Origin: Acidobacteriaceae bacterium
Lineage (GTDB): Bacteria; Acidobacteriota; Terriglobia; Terriglobales; Acidobacteriaceae
Assembly (NCBI GenBank): GCA_003140075.1
Contig: PLIO01000068.1
Coordinates: 22,662 to 72,236 of the forward strand
DNA length: 49,575 nt
Direction: 5' to 3'
Numbering within the stretch: the stretch's first letter is position 1; each line of letters begins with the position of its first letter. Below are positions 16,068 to 23,852 of the stretch, piece by piece. The position numbers and the translations under genes were made by a program. The notes beneath the pieces were generated by a model. The model saw only the letters and a list, made by a program, of their open reading frames with translations. It did no database searches and was not told the DNA's origin.

Positions 16068-16098
16068 CCCCGTCCAAGCTCCGCTTGGGCGGGGTTTT
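16068..16098 (+). terminator. Terminator-like hairpin with T-run
   Basis: CCCCGTCCAAGC, loop TCC, GCTTGGGCGGGG form a 12-bp stem with one wobble pair, followed by TTTT. It could end transcription coming from the DUF433 gene. Its separation of 190 bp from that gene, inside a repeat-rich stretch, also fits a dispersed hairpin repeat. Confidence 0.5.
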
Positions 16099-16257
16099 CC
16101 ACCAGGGGGCCGCACATTAAGCGTAAGGAAATATCCACAGCGCGTTCCTGTGACATCCAACCTTGCGCCCCACCCGTAAATCGTTCCAAAATTGTCCAAG
16201 CAAAGGCAGCAAATTCGCCAGGAACAAGAAGGCGCCTCGGGGCCAACAGTCGGCCCA

Positions 16258-16315
16258 TAACTCCTTTGTTTGACGTATTTTAGCGGTTAAGTCCTTTAGA
16301 TGACGTATTTTGCGG
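16258..16315. repeat. Two 28-29-bp imperfect direct repeats
   Basis: Copies at 16258-16286 and 16288-16315 share TAA-TCCTTT-TGACGTATTTT-GCGG. The sequence pattern (TCCTTT, AT-rich core, GCGG) repeats at 30-bp period, in a geneless stretch. The remainder of 16012-16468 has no supported reading frame. Confidence 0.6.
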
Positions 16316-16468
16316 GGAAAAACTTCCTAACATGATGATTCCAATCACAGCGACAGGGTGGGGGTAGCACCAAAAAAGTAGACATTCATCACGCCGGTGC
16401 CCATCGCAGGTCTAGTGACGGATAGGGAAGTCAAAAAACCCTCGGGCGTTGTTACGCTAACGGGAGAC

Positions 16469-17512
16469 TCAGTACCCTTCGCCGTCCAGTCGCACTTTCC
16501 CGCGGAACATGCGGTACAGCAGCGTGAAGTATCCGAGAGCCAGAATCATTCCGAGAATCCACCACGTCAGGCCGACGGTGAGTCCGTGGTGGCCGGCGGC
16601 CGTGTTGTAGATGGTCAGGCTGCGGTGGGCGGGGTCGGTGCTGGCTGGCAATACGACGGGATATAGCGCAAACGCCGCGCCTACGAGCATGCCGACGATG
16701 TACAGGGCCGAACCCACGAAGGCGAGTTTGTCTTCGCCCTTGCGGATGGCATAGATCATGATGCCAAGACTGCCAAACACAATTACGGGGATCAGATATC
16801 CGATGGCGTAGTGCTTGTAGTTGTCGAGAACCGTGGGCTGGACGTAGCAGGTCGTCGCCAGGCCGACGATGGTTAGAATCAGTTGCAGCGGCCAGGCCCA
16901 CAGGGCGATGCCGCGGGTACGCCGATTCAAATCGCCATCCGTTTTGACGGCAACATACAACGAGCCGTGCGCGGTCAGCGTAACCAGCGCGATCACGCCG
17001 GTGAGTACGGTATACCAGTCGAGAATTCCGGTGTTGGCGCCCACTCGGAAATTCGTCCACAGCGGTTCGAAGAAATATCCATCCGCTCCGAGGGGCACGC
17101 CGCGGACTACGTTGCCCAGCGCCGCGCCGAAAAAGATGGCGAGCAGCACGCTGGAACCACAGAAAATTAAATCGAAGAAGCCGACCCAGACGGGATTCTC
17201 CATGTGCGCGCGCAGCTCGATGCCAATGCCGCGCAGCATCAGCAGCCACAGGACCATCATCAGCGGGAGGTAGAAGCCGCTGAAGCTGGAGGCATAGAGC
17301 AAGGGGAAGGCGAAGTAGAGCGTGCCGCCGGCGGCGAGCAGCCAGACTTCGTTGCCATCCCATACCGGACCGATGGCGCGCAGGATCTTTCGGCGATCGT
17401 CGGTGGTTTTGCCCGCGCCCAGGTAAATGGCGCCGGCGCCGAGATCGAAGCCATCGAGCACCACGTAGGCCGCCACCATGACGGCCACGATCATGAACCA
17501 TAAGGTTTCCAT
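16469..17512 (-). CDS. cydB: Cytochrome bd ubiquinol oxidase subunit II
   Basis: A 347-residue membrane subunit of cytochrome bd. METLWFMIVAVMVAAYVVLDGFDLGAG at the start and GPVWDGNEVWLLAAGG near residue 50 are classic CydB signatures. About eight to nine membrane helices follow. With CydA it forms a high-affinity quinol oxidase in the inner membrane that conserves energy at low oxygen and resists sulfide, nitric oxide and peroxide. It follows cydA after 136 bp that contain a palindromic repeat. No small cydX-type gene was recognised downstream. Confidence 0.95.
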   Translation of the reverse strand: METLWFMIVAVMVAAYVVLDGFDLGAGAIYLGAGKTTDDRRKILRAIGPVWDGNEVWLLAAGGTLYFAFPLLYASSFSGFYLPLMMVLWLLMLRGIGIELRAHMENPVWVGFFDLIFCGSSVLLAIFFGAALGNVVRGVPLGADGYFFEPLWTNFRVGANTGILDWYTVLTGVIALVTLTAHGSLYVAVKTDGDLNRRTRGIALWAWPLQLILTIVGLATTCYVQPTVLDNYKHYAIGYLIPVIVFGSLGIMIYAIRKGEDKLAFVGSALYIVGMLVGAAFALYPVVLPASTDPAHRSLTIYNTAAGHHGLTVGLTWWILGMILALGYFTLLYRMFRGKVRLDGEGY

Positions 17513-17551
17513 TGTCGATTCCTCACAAAGTTCCAGGTGCGGCGCGCCTCA

Positions 17552-17610
17552 GGGGCTAAAGCCCGCGTATTTATTGGCTTCGGGCGGCACGACTAAAGTC
17601 GTGCCCTTCC
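17552..17610. repeat. Palindromic intergenic repeat between cydA and cydB
   Basis: GGGCT-AA-AGCCC (17553-17564) is followed by the perfect 20-bp palindrome GGCACGACTAAAGTCGTGCC (17586-17605) and CTTCC. Both hairpins share a TAAA core. The pair looks like a dispersed repeat unit and could attenuate transcription into cydB or stabilise the cydA message end. Confidence 0.7.
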
Positions 17611-17648
17611 CAAACCGAATTGAGAGACTGCTTAATGCAGCCCGGGTC

Positions 17649-18986
17649 CTAGTGATGCGAACTCATCTCAGCTAACGGTCCTTGCTCGATTTCGCGCCGC
17701 ACCAGAAACAGGAACAAGATACCCAGCACCGTGTACATGCCGAGAAAGCCGAGCAGAGTGAACATTCCGTTGCCTGCGGAGACCATTTTCGAATAGCCGT
17801 CGGCCGTGCGCATCAAGCCGTAAACCAGCCAGGGCTGGCGGCCCAGTTCCGCAGTCAGCCATCCGGCCGTGTTGGCGATGTAGGGGAAAGGCAAGGCCAG
17901 CATTAGAATCCAAAGCATCCAGCGCGCGGAAAACAACTTGCCGCGCCACAGTAAGAACGCGGCGACCAGCGTGATCGCGATAAAGATCGTCCCCAACCCA
18001 ACCATGATGTGGTAGCTGTAATAGAGCAGCGCGATGTTCTCTGGCCACAGATTCTTTGGGAACGCATCGAGGCCCTGCACGTCGGCCTTCCAGGCACGGT
18101 AGGTCAGGAAACTGAGCGCGTCCGGAACCTCAAGTGGATTATCGATCTTGCGCTCCTCCACGTTTGGCTGTCCGAGGATGACCAGCGGCGCTCCGGTTTG
18201 GGTTACGAAGAGGGCTTCCATGGCCGCGAGAGTAACGGGTTGATTCTGCGAGATCATGCGCCCCTGGCCATCGCCGGTGGGGAACAACTGCAAAACGCTA
18301 AAGAACAGTCCGGCAATCACGCCGACTTTCACGAAAATGCGCGCGTGCTCCTGAAACTTTCCCCACAGCAGATAGAAGGCGCCCACGGACGCCATCACAA
18401 GCGAACCGGTGATTACGGCACCGCTCATGTTATGCGCATATTGCCACCAGGCCCAGGGGTTGAGGACTAGTTGCCAGAAGCTGGAGAGTTGCACCGATCC
18501 GTCGGCTGCCGTGAAGTAGCCTACGGGATGCTGCATCCAGGCGTCGGTGGCGACGATGAAGAAACCGGAAAGCCACGATCCCAGAAACACCGCTACGGCC
18601 GACCACCAGTGCGCGCGCGGGCTGAGGCGCTTTTCCCCGTAGAGAAAAAGTCCCAGAAAAGCCGACTCAAGGAAGAAGGCGAACATGCCCTCCATGCCCA
18701 GCGTCTGGCCGATGACGCCGCCGGCGAAGCGCGAGAAGTGCGACCAGTTGGTGCCAAACTGAAATTCCATGGGGATTCCGGTCACCACGCCCATGACGAA
18801 GTTGATGCCGAAAATCCGCGCCCAGAAACGCGCCGACTGGTTGTAGGTGTCGTCGTTGCGGCGGAGAGCAAGCGTCTTCAGGACCACGATCAACGGGGCC
18901 AAACCCATGGTGAGTTGCGGAAAGAGATAGTGGAAGGTAACGGTGAAGGCGAAATGAATGCGATGAACCAGAAGCGCACTATCCAT
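17649..18986 (-). CDS. cydA: Cytochrome bd ubiquinol oxidase subunit I
   Basis: A 445-residue heme-binding subunit. Recognisable stretches are RIHFAFTVTFHYLFPQLTMG at the start (heme b595 ligand histidine), GMEGMFAFFLESAFLGLFLYG, and QPWLVYGLMRTADGYSK near the C-terminus. It binds hemes b558, b595 and d and oxidises quinol at the periplasmic face. Its length fits the short Q-loop class rather than the long-loop E. coli type. GGGAG precedes the ATG at 18986. A CRP/FNR-type palindrome lies 50-70 bp upstream. Confidence 0.96.
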   Translation of the reverse strand: MDSALLVHRIHFAFTVTFHYLFPQLTMGLAPLIVVLKTLALRRNDDTYNQSARFWARIFGINFVMGVVTGIPMEFQFGTNWSHFSRFAGGVIGQTLGMEGMFAFFLESAFLGLFLYGEKRLSPRAHWWSAVAVFLGSWLSGFFIVATDAWMQHPVGYFTAADGSVQLSSFWQLVLNPWAWWQYAHNMSGAVITGSLVMASVGAFYLLWGKFQEHARIFVKVGVIAGLFFSVLQLFPTGDGQGRMISQNQPVTLAAMEALFVTQTGAPLVILGQPNVEERKIDNPLEVPDALSFLTYRAWKADVQGLDAFPKNLWPENIALLYYSYHIMVGLGTIFIAITLVAAFLLWRGKLFSARWMLWILMLALPFPYIANTAGWLTAELGRQPWLVYGLMRTADGYSKMVSAGNGMFTLLGFLGMYTVLGILFLFLVRREIEQGPLAEMSSHH

Positions 18987-19035
18987 GGAAAATCTCCCGG
19001 AGCAACGAATAGGCTATCGATTCCGCGGAGGGGCT

Positions 19036-19055
19036 GATGTGACGCAGATCACATC
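19036..19055. promoter_or_regulatory. CRP/FNR-family operator upstream of cydA
   Basis: GATGTGACGCAGATCACATC has the core TGTGA-N6-TCACA, a perfect consensus for CRP-type regulators, with two extra symmetric bases on each side. It lies in the 78-bp gap between the thioesterase stop and the cydA ATG. Transcription starting about 41 bases downstream (near 19004) would leave a 17-base leader, fitting a class II activator site. Which Crp/Fnr-family protein binds is unknown. Confidence 0.7.
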
Positions 19056-19064
19056 GTTTGCTGA

Positions 19065-19574
19065 TTACCGCCGCGCTTTGCGCCGCCGTTCCAGTTCCGC
19101 CCGGCGGATCTCGCGCCGCCGCCCGGCATCGTCATAGCGGCGCTGCTGCTCCTCGGTCTCGGGAATCACCGGTGCGACTTTCAAGCGATTCCCCTGGGCG
19201 TCAACCGCGACGAAGGTGAGGTGTGCCGAGGCCACATGCTGAGCCGTATCGGCGATGTAATTCTCCACGAATACCTTGACTCCGACTTCCATCGACGTTT
19301 GAAACACCCGGTTCACGGAGGACTTCAGAATCACCAGATCTCCGACGCGTACCGGCACCAGAAAATCAATGTGATCCACCGAGGCGGTCACCGCGTAGCT
19401 GCGCGAATGGCGATGCGCTGCCATTGCGCCAGCGAGATCGATCCAGTGCATCAATCGGCCGCCCAGCAGCGCAGCCAGCGGATTAGCGTCGTTCGGCAAA
19501 ACCAGTTCCGCCATTTCCGATTGCGAATCCCGCACTGGGCGGGGCATCAGCATCTCTTCGCTCATAGTCTTCAT
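19065..19574 (-). CDS. Acyl-CoA thioesterase, hotdog fold
   Basis: A 169-residue YciA/BFIT-type thioesterase hydrolysing acyl-CoA. The hotdog signature NDANPLAALLGGRLMHWIDLAGA contains the asparagine/aspartate pair, and VTASVDHIDFLVPVRVGDLV follows. The C-terminal 30 residues (RRREIRRAELERRRKARR) are a highly basic helix not needed for catalysis and may bind nucleic acid or membrane. It lies upstream of cydA on the same strand, but the intervening operator implies a separate cydA promoter. Confidence 0.9.
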   Translation of the reverse strand: MKTMSEEMLMPRPVRDSQSEMAELVLPNDANPLAALLGGRLMHWIDLAGAMAAHRHSRSYAVTASVDHIDFLVPVRVGDLVILKSSVNRVFQTSMEVGVKVFVENYIADTAQHVASAHLTFVAVDAQGNRLKVAPVIPETEEQQRRYDDAGRRREIRRAELERRRKARR

Positions 19575-19640
19575 TCAATCCTGTCCGTTGGTTTTGAGTT
19601 GGTCGTTTGCCGCGCAAATTTCTTCTTCATCAACCGCGGA

Positions 19641-20096
19641 TCAACTCGCGGCGGCTCGCTCCACTTCCTGCTTTTTTCTCTTCTCCACGTACGATTCCAG
19701 AAAACATTGTGCCATGCGCTGCACCCGAGGGTCGTAATGCGGTCGCTCCCAGCGCGCCTCAGTGGAATCAAACTCCAGCATCCCATGCTCGGCGGGACGA
19801 TGTTCGCGCTCACACACGTACCGGACGTGGATGCGCCCGCCAGTCTGGTGGTTTCCGTCTTGGCCTACGGCGGCGAACCGCACTGAATCCCACATTCGCT
19901 GACGCGGCAGCCGCCCACACCCCTCGGCGTAGCCAAGGTTGCAGAAATCCCTTAATTCTTCCTGGGAGGGAGCTTCACCCTCATGTCCGGGCGCGGTGCA
20001 GTGGCCGCTCCAGCCGCATCCCAGTGGAAGCCGCCTGGCATGCAGCCAAGTTCCATCCGCTAACCTCTCTATCGGCAGAAAAAAAGGACACGCCAC
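19641..20096 (-). CDS. Cysteine-rich conserved hypothetical protein
   Basis: A 151-residue soluble protein that I do not recognise by function. Its N-terminal half has six cysteines: MACPFFLPIE, LPLGCGWSGHCTAPGHEG, DFCNLGYAEGCGRLP. The spacing (C-x5-C, C-x7-C) suggests a metal or Fe-S site. The C-terminal part is mixed and ends with a basic/acidic helix (VEKRKKQEVERAAAS). The start is GTG at 20096. It reads as a real gene because the frame is open over the whole length and the composition is protein-like. It lies upstream of the thioesterase gene on the same strand, 66 bp away. Confidence 0.65.
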   Translation of the reverse strand: MACPFFLPIERLADGTWLHARRLPLGCGWSGHCTAPGHEGEAPSQEELRDFCNLGYAEGCGRLPRQRMWDSVRFAAVGQDGNHQTGGRIHVRYVCEREHRPAEHGMLEFDSTEARWERPHYDPRVQRMAQCFLESYVEKRKKQEVERAAAS

Positions 20097-20242
20097 AAAA
20101 CCGCCTCCATCGATCTACGATAATGTTAAGGATTGCTCATTCTACTCACCTCGACAATTGCGCGCCAGAGCCAGCGTGGCTCGAGATCCGGAACGGAAAA
20201 GCCAGTTTGTAGTAACCTCAATTTTAATCGAGAAACTGACTT

Positions 20243-20551
20243 ATGGACCGCATCGCCGCCCTCAACGACATTCTTACCCAGGATCCAAACGACACTTTCG
20301 CTCGCTACGGACTCGCGATCGAATATTCCAAGCAGGGCGATTTCGATCGGGCGCTGGCCGAGTTTTCCATTCTGCTCAAGGCAAATCCCGATTACACTCC
20401 CGGCTATTTCATGGCGGCGCAGACACTGGCTCGTGCCGACAGAATTGCCGATGCCAAGACGATGCTTACCGATGGGATCGCCTCTGCCCGCCGAACCGGA
20501 AACCTGCACGCGCAGGGCGAGATGGAAGGCATGCTGGCGGAGTTGGGATGA
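20243..20551 (+). CDS. Small tetratricopeptide-repeat protein
   Basis: A 102-residue protein made of about two and a half TPR units: DPNDTFARYGLAIEYSKQGD, then FDRALAEFSILLKANPDY, then PGYFMAAQTLARADRIADAK. It has no signal peptide and is probably a cytoplasmic protein-protein adaptor. Divergent from the Cys-rich hypothetical; convergent with the SDR gene. The partner is unknown. Confidence 0.85.
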   Translation: MDRIAALNDILTQDPNDTFARYGLAIEYSKQGDFDRALAEFSILLKANPDYTPGYFMAAQTLARADRIADAKTMLTDGIASARRTGNLHAQGEMEGMLAELG

Positions 20552-20620
20552 GGGTTGTCAATTTGCGATGGTCGATTTTGTCATGCTCGACAATCAGTAG
20601 CTGAAAAATCGGTGCTGCGA

Positions 20621-21403
20621 TCACCCCGCCATTCTCCCCATTGCAAACTCCACCACCCAGGGGAATAGTTGATAAATCTTCTGCGGAACATACATCGACC
20701 AGGGCACGATCACTTCCCTCTTCCGCTTCAAATATCCGCGCAGCGTGGCCGCAGCGACGCGCTGCGCGCTGATGCCCCGCACCGATCCCGGACGCACCTG
20801 CTTCAAATCGTTGCCCCGAACGGCATTTTCACTGAACGCCGTCCGGACATAGCCGGGACAAACTGTCAGCACGTGAATTCTGTCCTTCTTCAATTCGACG
20901 CCCGCGGCCTTGCCGATCGCATTCAGGGCAAACTTGGTCGCGCTGTAAGCCGCATGAAACGGGACGGGAATGTGCCCGGCGACACTGGATATATTTACAA
21001 TCGTGCCTCCGCCTTGCTGCCGCATCACCGGAATCACGGCCTGCATGGCGCCGAGCGCGCCGAAAACATTCGTGTCGAACATTTCCCGGCACGCCGCCAT
21101 GTCGACCTGCGCCACCGAATCAAGCAGCCCGTGCCCGGCGTTGTTTACCCAGACATCGATTCGCTGAAAATGATGCAGCGTCAGGCCGATGGCGCGGTCA
21201 ACATCCTCGCGGTGCCGGACGTCGCAAGCCATGGCCAGCGTTCGCTCGCCATAGCCAACGCGGCCTCGCGCGGCTTCGACTCTGCCCGCATCGCGCGAGA
21301 GCATCACCACGCTCGCCCCGTGCTCGGCAAAAACCTTCGCAATCGCTTCCCCGATTCCCATTGAAGCGCCCGTGACCACTACAATTTTTCCGGAAAGTTC
21401 CAT
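20621..21403 (-). CDS. Short-chain dehydrogenase/reductase
   Basis: A 260-residue classical SDR. The cofactor motif is TGASMGIGEAIA, followed by NNAGHG. The catalytic Ser is in VNISSVAGH and Tyr-x3-Lys in AAYSATKFAL. The C-terminal extension with LFPWVVEFAM is hydrophobic and may associate with membrane. The loop after the cofactor motif (VVMLSRDAGRVEAA) has Arg after Ser at the end of beta-2, favouring NADP(H). The substrate is unknown. Its start lies within the upstream part of the divergent Lon N-domain region. Confidence 0.9.
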   Translation of the reverse strand: MELSGKIVVVTGASMGIGEAIAKVFAEHGASVVMLSRDAGRVEAARGRVGYGERTLAMACDVRHREDVDRAIGLTLHHFQRIDVWVNNAGHGLLDSVAQVDMAACREMFDTNVFGALGAMQAVIPVMRQQGGGTIVNISSVAGHIPVPFHAAYSATKFALNAIGKAAGVELKKDRIHVLTVCPGYVRTAFSENAVRGNDLKQVRPGSVRGISAQRVAAATLRGYLKRKREVIVPWSMYVPQKIYQLFPWVVEFAMGRMAG

Positions 21404-21427
21404 AGCGCGCTTTTATTCCTCTGCAAC

Positions 21428-21455
21428 TTGTGAAGTCAAGCAGCTGAGTTACAAT
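21428..21455 (+). promoter_or_regulatory. Putative promoter of the Lon N-domain gene
   Basis: TTGTGA (21428-21433), 16 bases, TACAAT (21450-21455). The predicted transcript would start near 21462, 48 bases before the TTG start codon. Four of six -35 positions and five of six -10 positions match the sigma-70 consensus. Confidence 0.45.
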
Positions 21456-21509
21456 CGAGGCAGCGCGCTGGATTCAGCGCTCACTTGCTCCCTCGCCACC
21501 GGAGACTTC

Positions 21510-22118
21510 TTGGAAGCCCTTCTACCGCTGTTTCCGCTCGAGGTTGTTCTGTTCCCCGGCACTCCCCTGCCCTTGCACATCTTCGAACCACGCTACAAAG
21601 AAATGATTGGCGAATGCCTCGCCCAGCATCGCCATTTCGGTGTGGTGCGCGCGGTTGAGCAGGGGTTGGCTGAGGTGGGATGCACGGCGGAAATCGTGAC
21701 CGTGGTGAAAGAGTATTCCGATGGACGCCTCGACTTGGTCGCCGAGGGCCGGAAGCGTTTCGAGCTCGTACGTGTCAACCAGGAACGCTCTTTCTTGCAA
21801 GCCGAGGTACTCTTGATCGACGACGAGCCCGGAGCGCCCTCGAAGGAAGAGTCATCGCGGGCGGTGCAATTGCATTCCGAACTGTTGGCGATTGCCGGCG
21901 CTAAACAGGATCTCTCCGCCGCAGACCCCTCGTTGTTGTCTTTTTATCTTGCCGGCTCCGTGCCGCTCGATTTGGATTTCAAACAAAGGCTACTCTCCCT
22001 GCGCTCTGAACCAGAACGTCTCTCGTCATTCATCAGTTATCTTGAAACCATCATTCCAAACCTCCGCCGCGCCGCCAGCGCCCGCGAAAAGGCCGGTGGG
22101 AACGGCCACGTGCACTGA
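21510..22118 (+). CDS. Lon N-terminal (substrate-binding) domain protein
   Basis: A 202-residue stand-alone LON substrate-binding domain. PLFPLEVVLFPGTPLPLHIFEPRY at the start is the family signature and FGVV, GRLDLVAEGRKRFELV follow. A helical C-terminal region (LRSEPERLSSFISYLETIIP) completes the PUA-like module. There is no AAA or protease domain. The function of such proteins is not settled; some act as cereblon/Lon-like adaptors. TTG at 21510 is preferred because GGAG lies five bases upstream and the signature begins right there; upstream in-frame starts would add nondescript residues. Confidence 0.85.
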   Translation: MEALLPLFPLEVVLFPGTPLPLHIFEPRYKEMIGECLAQHRHFGVVRAVEQGLAEVGCTAEIVTVVKEYSDGRLDLVAEGRKRFELVRVNQERSFLQAEVLLIDDEPGAPSKEESSRAVQLHSELLAIAGAKQDLSAADPSLLSFYLAGSVPLDLDFKQRLLSLRSEPERLSSFISYLETIIPNLRRAASAREKAGGNGHVH

Positions 22119-22238
22119 GCGGGCTTCGGCAAATCTCAGACCTTTGACTCATCGTGACGGTTTCGAACCCTTTTACCGCTCGCGTCGAGGGACTTTGCTG
22201 AAGCCCGACCGCCGCAGCCCGAAGTCCGCTCTTCCGCG

Positions 22239-22244
22239 TATAAT
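22239..22244 (+). promoter_or_regulatory. Consensus -10 element before the MoxR gene
   Basis: TATAAT lies 31 bases before the ATG at 22276. No good -35 is found at 16-18 bases, so an activator may be needed or the match may be fortuitous. Confidence 0.35.
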
Positions 22245-22275
22245 CCAGAAAAGCATTTGCCCCGGGGGTTTCCTC

Positions 22276-23772
22276 ATGAGTCTTCCGCGCACACTTGGCG
22301 AATTGCGCCGCAGTGCCTTTTCCGAAGAACGTTTGCGCACTCGCCGCGTGAAGGACGAACTCCGCGAAAACCTCATCGCCCGTTTGCGCGGCAACGATGA
22401 CGCCGGCATCTTCCCCGGGATCGTCGGGTACGACGATACTGTTGTGCCCCAAATTGTGAACGCGCTTCTCTCACGCCACAACTTTATTCTGCTGGGGTTG
22501 CGCGGTCAGGCGAAGAGCCGAATCCTGCGGGCTCTTACGACGCTGCTCGATCCTCACATGCCCTACGTCGCGGGCTGCGAGATTCGCGACAATCCTTATG
22601 CCCCGATATGCCGCCGTTGCCGCGAAGAGATCGCGCGCCTCGGCGATGACACTGCCGTGGCGTATCTCACTCCCGACGACCGCTACGTGGAAAAACTCGC
22701 CACGCCCGACGTCACCATCGCGGACCTGATCGGTGACATCGATCCCATCAAGGCCGCGCGCGGCGGGCACGAGCTCTCGAGCGAGTTCACGGTTCACTAC
22801 GGGCTGCTACCCCGCGCCAATCGCGGCATCTTCGCCATCAACGAACTGCCGGACCTCGCCGGAAAAATTCAGGTCGGCCTGTTCAACATCATGCAGGAAG
22901 GCGACGTGCAGATTAAGGGCTATCCCATCCGCTTGCCGCTTGATGTGGCCATCGTCTTCAGCGCGAATCCCGAGGATTACACAGCCCGCGGGAAGATCAT
23001 TACGCCGCTGAAGGACCGCATCGGCTCTGAAATTCGCACGCACTATCCCGCGACAGTGGATGAGGGTATCGCCATTACCGCGCAGGAAGCGTGGACCAAG
23101 CGCAACGGCCAACTTTTGCATCTGCCGACGTATATTTCGGAAGTGATCGAGCGCATCGCCTTTGCTGCGCGCGAAGATAAGAAAATTGATAAGCGCTCTG
23201 GCGTAAGCCAGCGCCTGCCTATCTCTGCGATGGAGAACGTCATTTCGAACGCCGAACGTCGCGCTATTCGCAACGACGAAAAGCTGGTTGTGCCGCGCGT
23301 GAGCGATATTTACGCGGCGCTGCCGGCAATCACAGGCAAGCTGGAACTGGAGTACGAAGGCGAGATGAAAGGCGCGGACCATGTTTCCCGTGAACTCATC
23401 CGCGCCGCTATTGCCAAGACTTACGATCAATACTTCACCGGAGCCAACGTGCAGCAGATCGTGCAGTGGTTTGATCTGGGCGGTGAGATTCAGTTGTCAG
23501 ATTCGATTGCCGCCTTGGAAGCTCTGGAAAACCTGAAAGAAATTCAGGGTCTGATTGACAAACTGGGACCGCTCGGCGTCTCGCAGAAAGAAAGCCCGGA
23601 GCAGCAGGTCTCCGCTGCGGAATTTATCCTGGAGGGGCTGCACGCACACAAGCGCATCGGACGCAACGAGGAGCGCGTATTTAAAGCAGGAGAGAAGAAA
23701 CCGGAGCCGCAGCGCGAAAAAAGTTTCGACAAAGAAGAACCACCGTACCGGCAGAGAAGACAGTTTAATTAA
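22276..23772 (+). CDS. MoxR/Mg-chelatase-type AAA+ ATPase
   Basis: A 498-residue AAA+ ATPase of the ChlI/MoxR class. Walker A reads GLRGQAKSR and Walker B reads GIFAINELPDL. VFSANPEDYTARGKIITPLKDRIG covers sensor 1 and the arginine region. Between Walker A and B is a cysteine triad, GCEIRDNPYAPICRRCREE, which could bind zinc or an Fe-S cluster. The immediate partner is the VWA gene 80 bp downstream, the normal pairing for MoxR-type metal-insertion or protein-remodelling machines. The client is unknown. ATG at 22276 is chosen because the conserved N-terminus (LGELRRSAFSEERLRTRRVK) follows it. Confidence 0.9.
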   Translation: MSLPRTLGELRRSAFSEERLRTRRVKDELRENLIARLRGNDDAGIFPGIVGYDDTVVPQIVNALLSRHNFILLGLRGQAKSRILRALTTLLDPHMPYVAGCEIRDNPYAPICRRCREEIARLGDDTAVAYLTPDDRYVEKLATPDVTIADLIGDIDPIKAARGGHELSSEFTVHYGLLPRANRGIFAINELPDLAGKIQVGLFNIMQEGDVQIKGYPIRLPLDVAIVFSANPEDYTARGKIITPLKDRIGSEIRTHYPATVDEGIAITAQEAWTKRNGQLLHLPTYISEVIERIAFAAREDKKIDKRSGVSQRLPISAMENVISNAERRAIRNDEKLVVPRVSDIYAALPAITGKLELEYEGEMKGADHVSRELIRAAIAKTYDQYFTGANVQQIVQWFDLGGEIQLSDSIAALEALENLKEIQGLIDKLGPLGVSQKESPEQQVSAAEFILEGLHAHKRIGRNEERVFKAGEKKPEPQREKSFDKEEPPYRQRRQFN

Positions 23773-23850
23773 GTGGTCAGTGACCAGTGGCCAGTGGTCA
23801 GAAAAAACCATTGGCTTTGGGTTTTACTGGCAACTGACCAGTGGCCACTG
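23772..23850. repeat. CAGTGGTCA-type repeat between MoxR and VWA genes
   Basis: The 13-base string TGACCAGTGGCCA occurs at 23781-23793 and again at 23835-23847. CCAGTGGTCAG (23791-23801) is a near-complement of CTGACCAGTGG (23834-23844), so the arms can pair around a 30-base loop. The repeat ends two bases before the VWA ATG. Its build resembles the TCAGTTC repeat at 3958. Confidence 0.7.
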
Positions 23851-23852
23851 CT

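Noticed and set aside
15977-16258. Open frame in the repeat-rich stretch
   Set aside because: It spans hairpin repeats, has no recognisable domain and no ribosome site.
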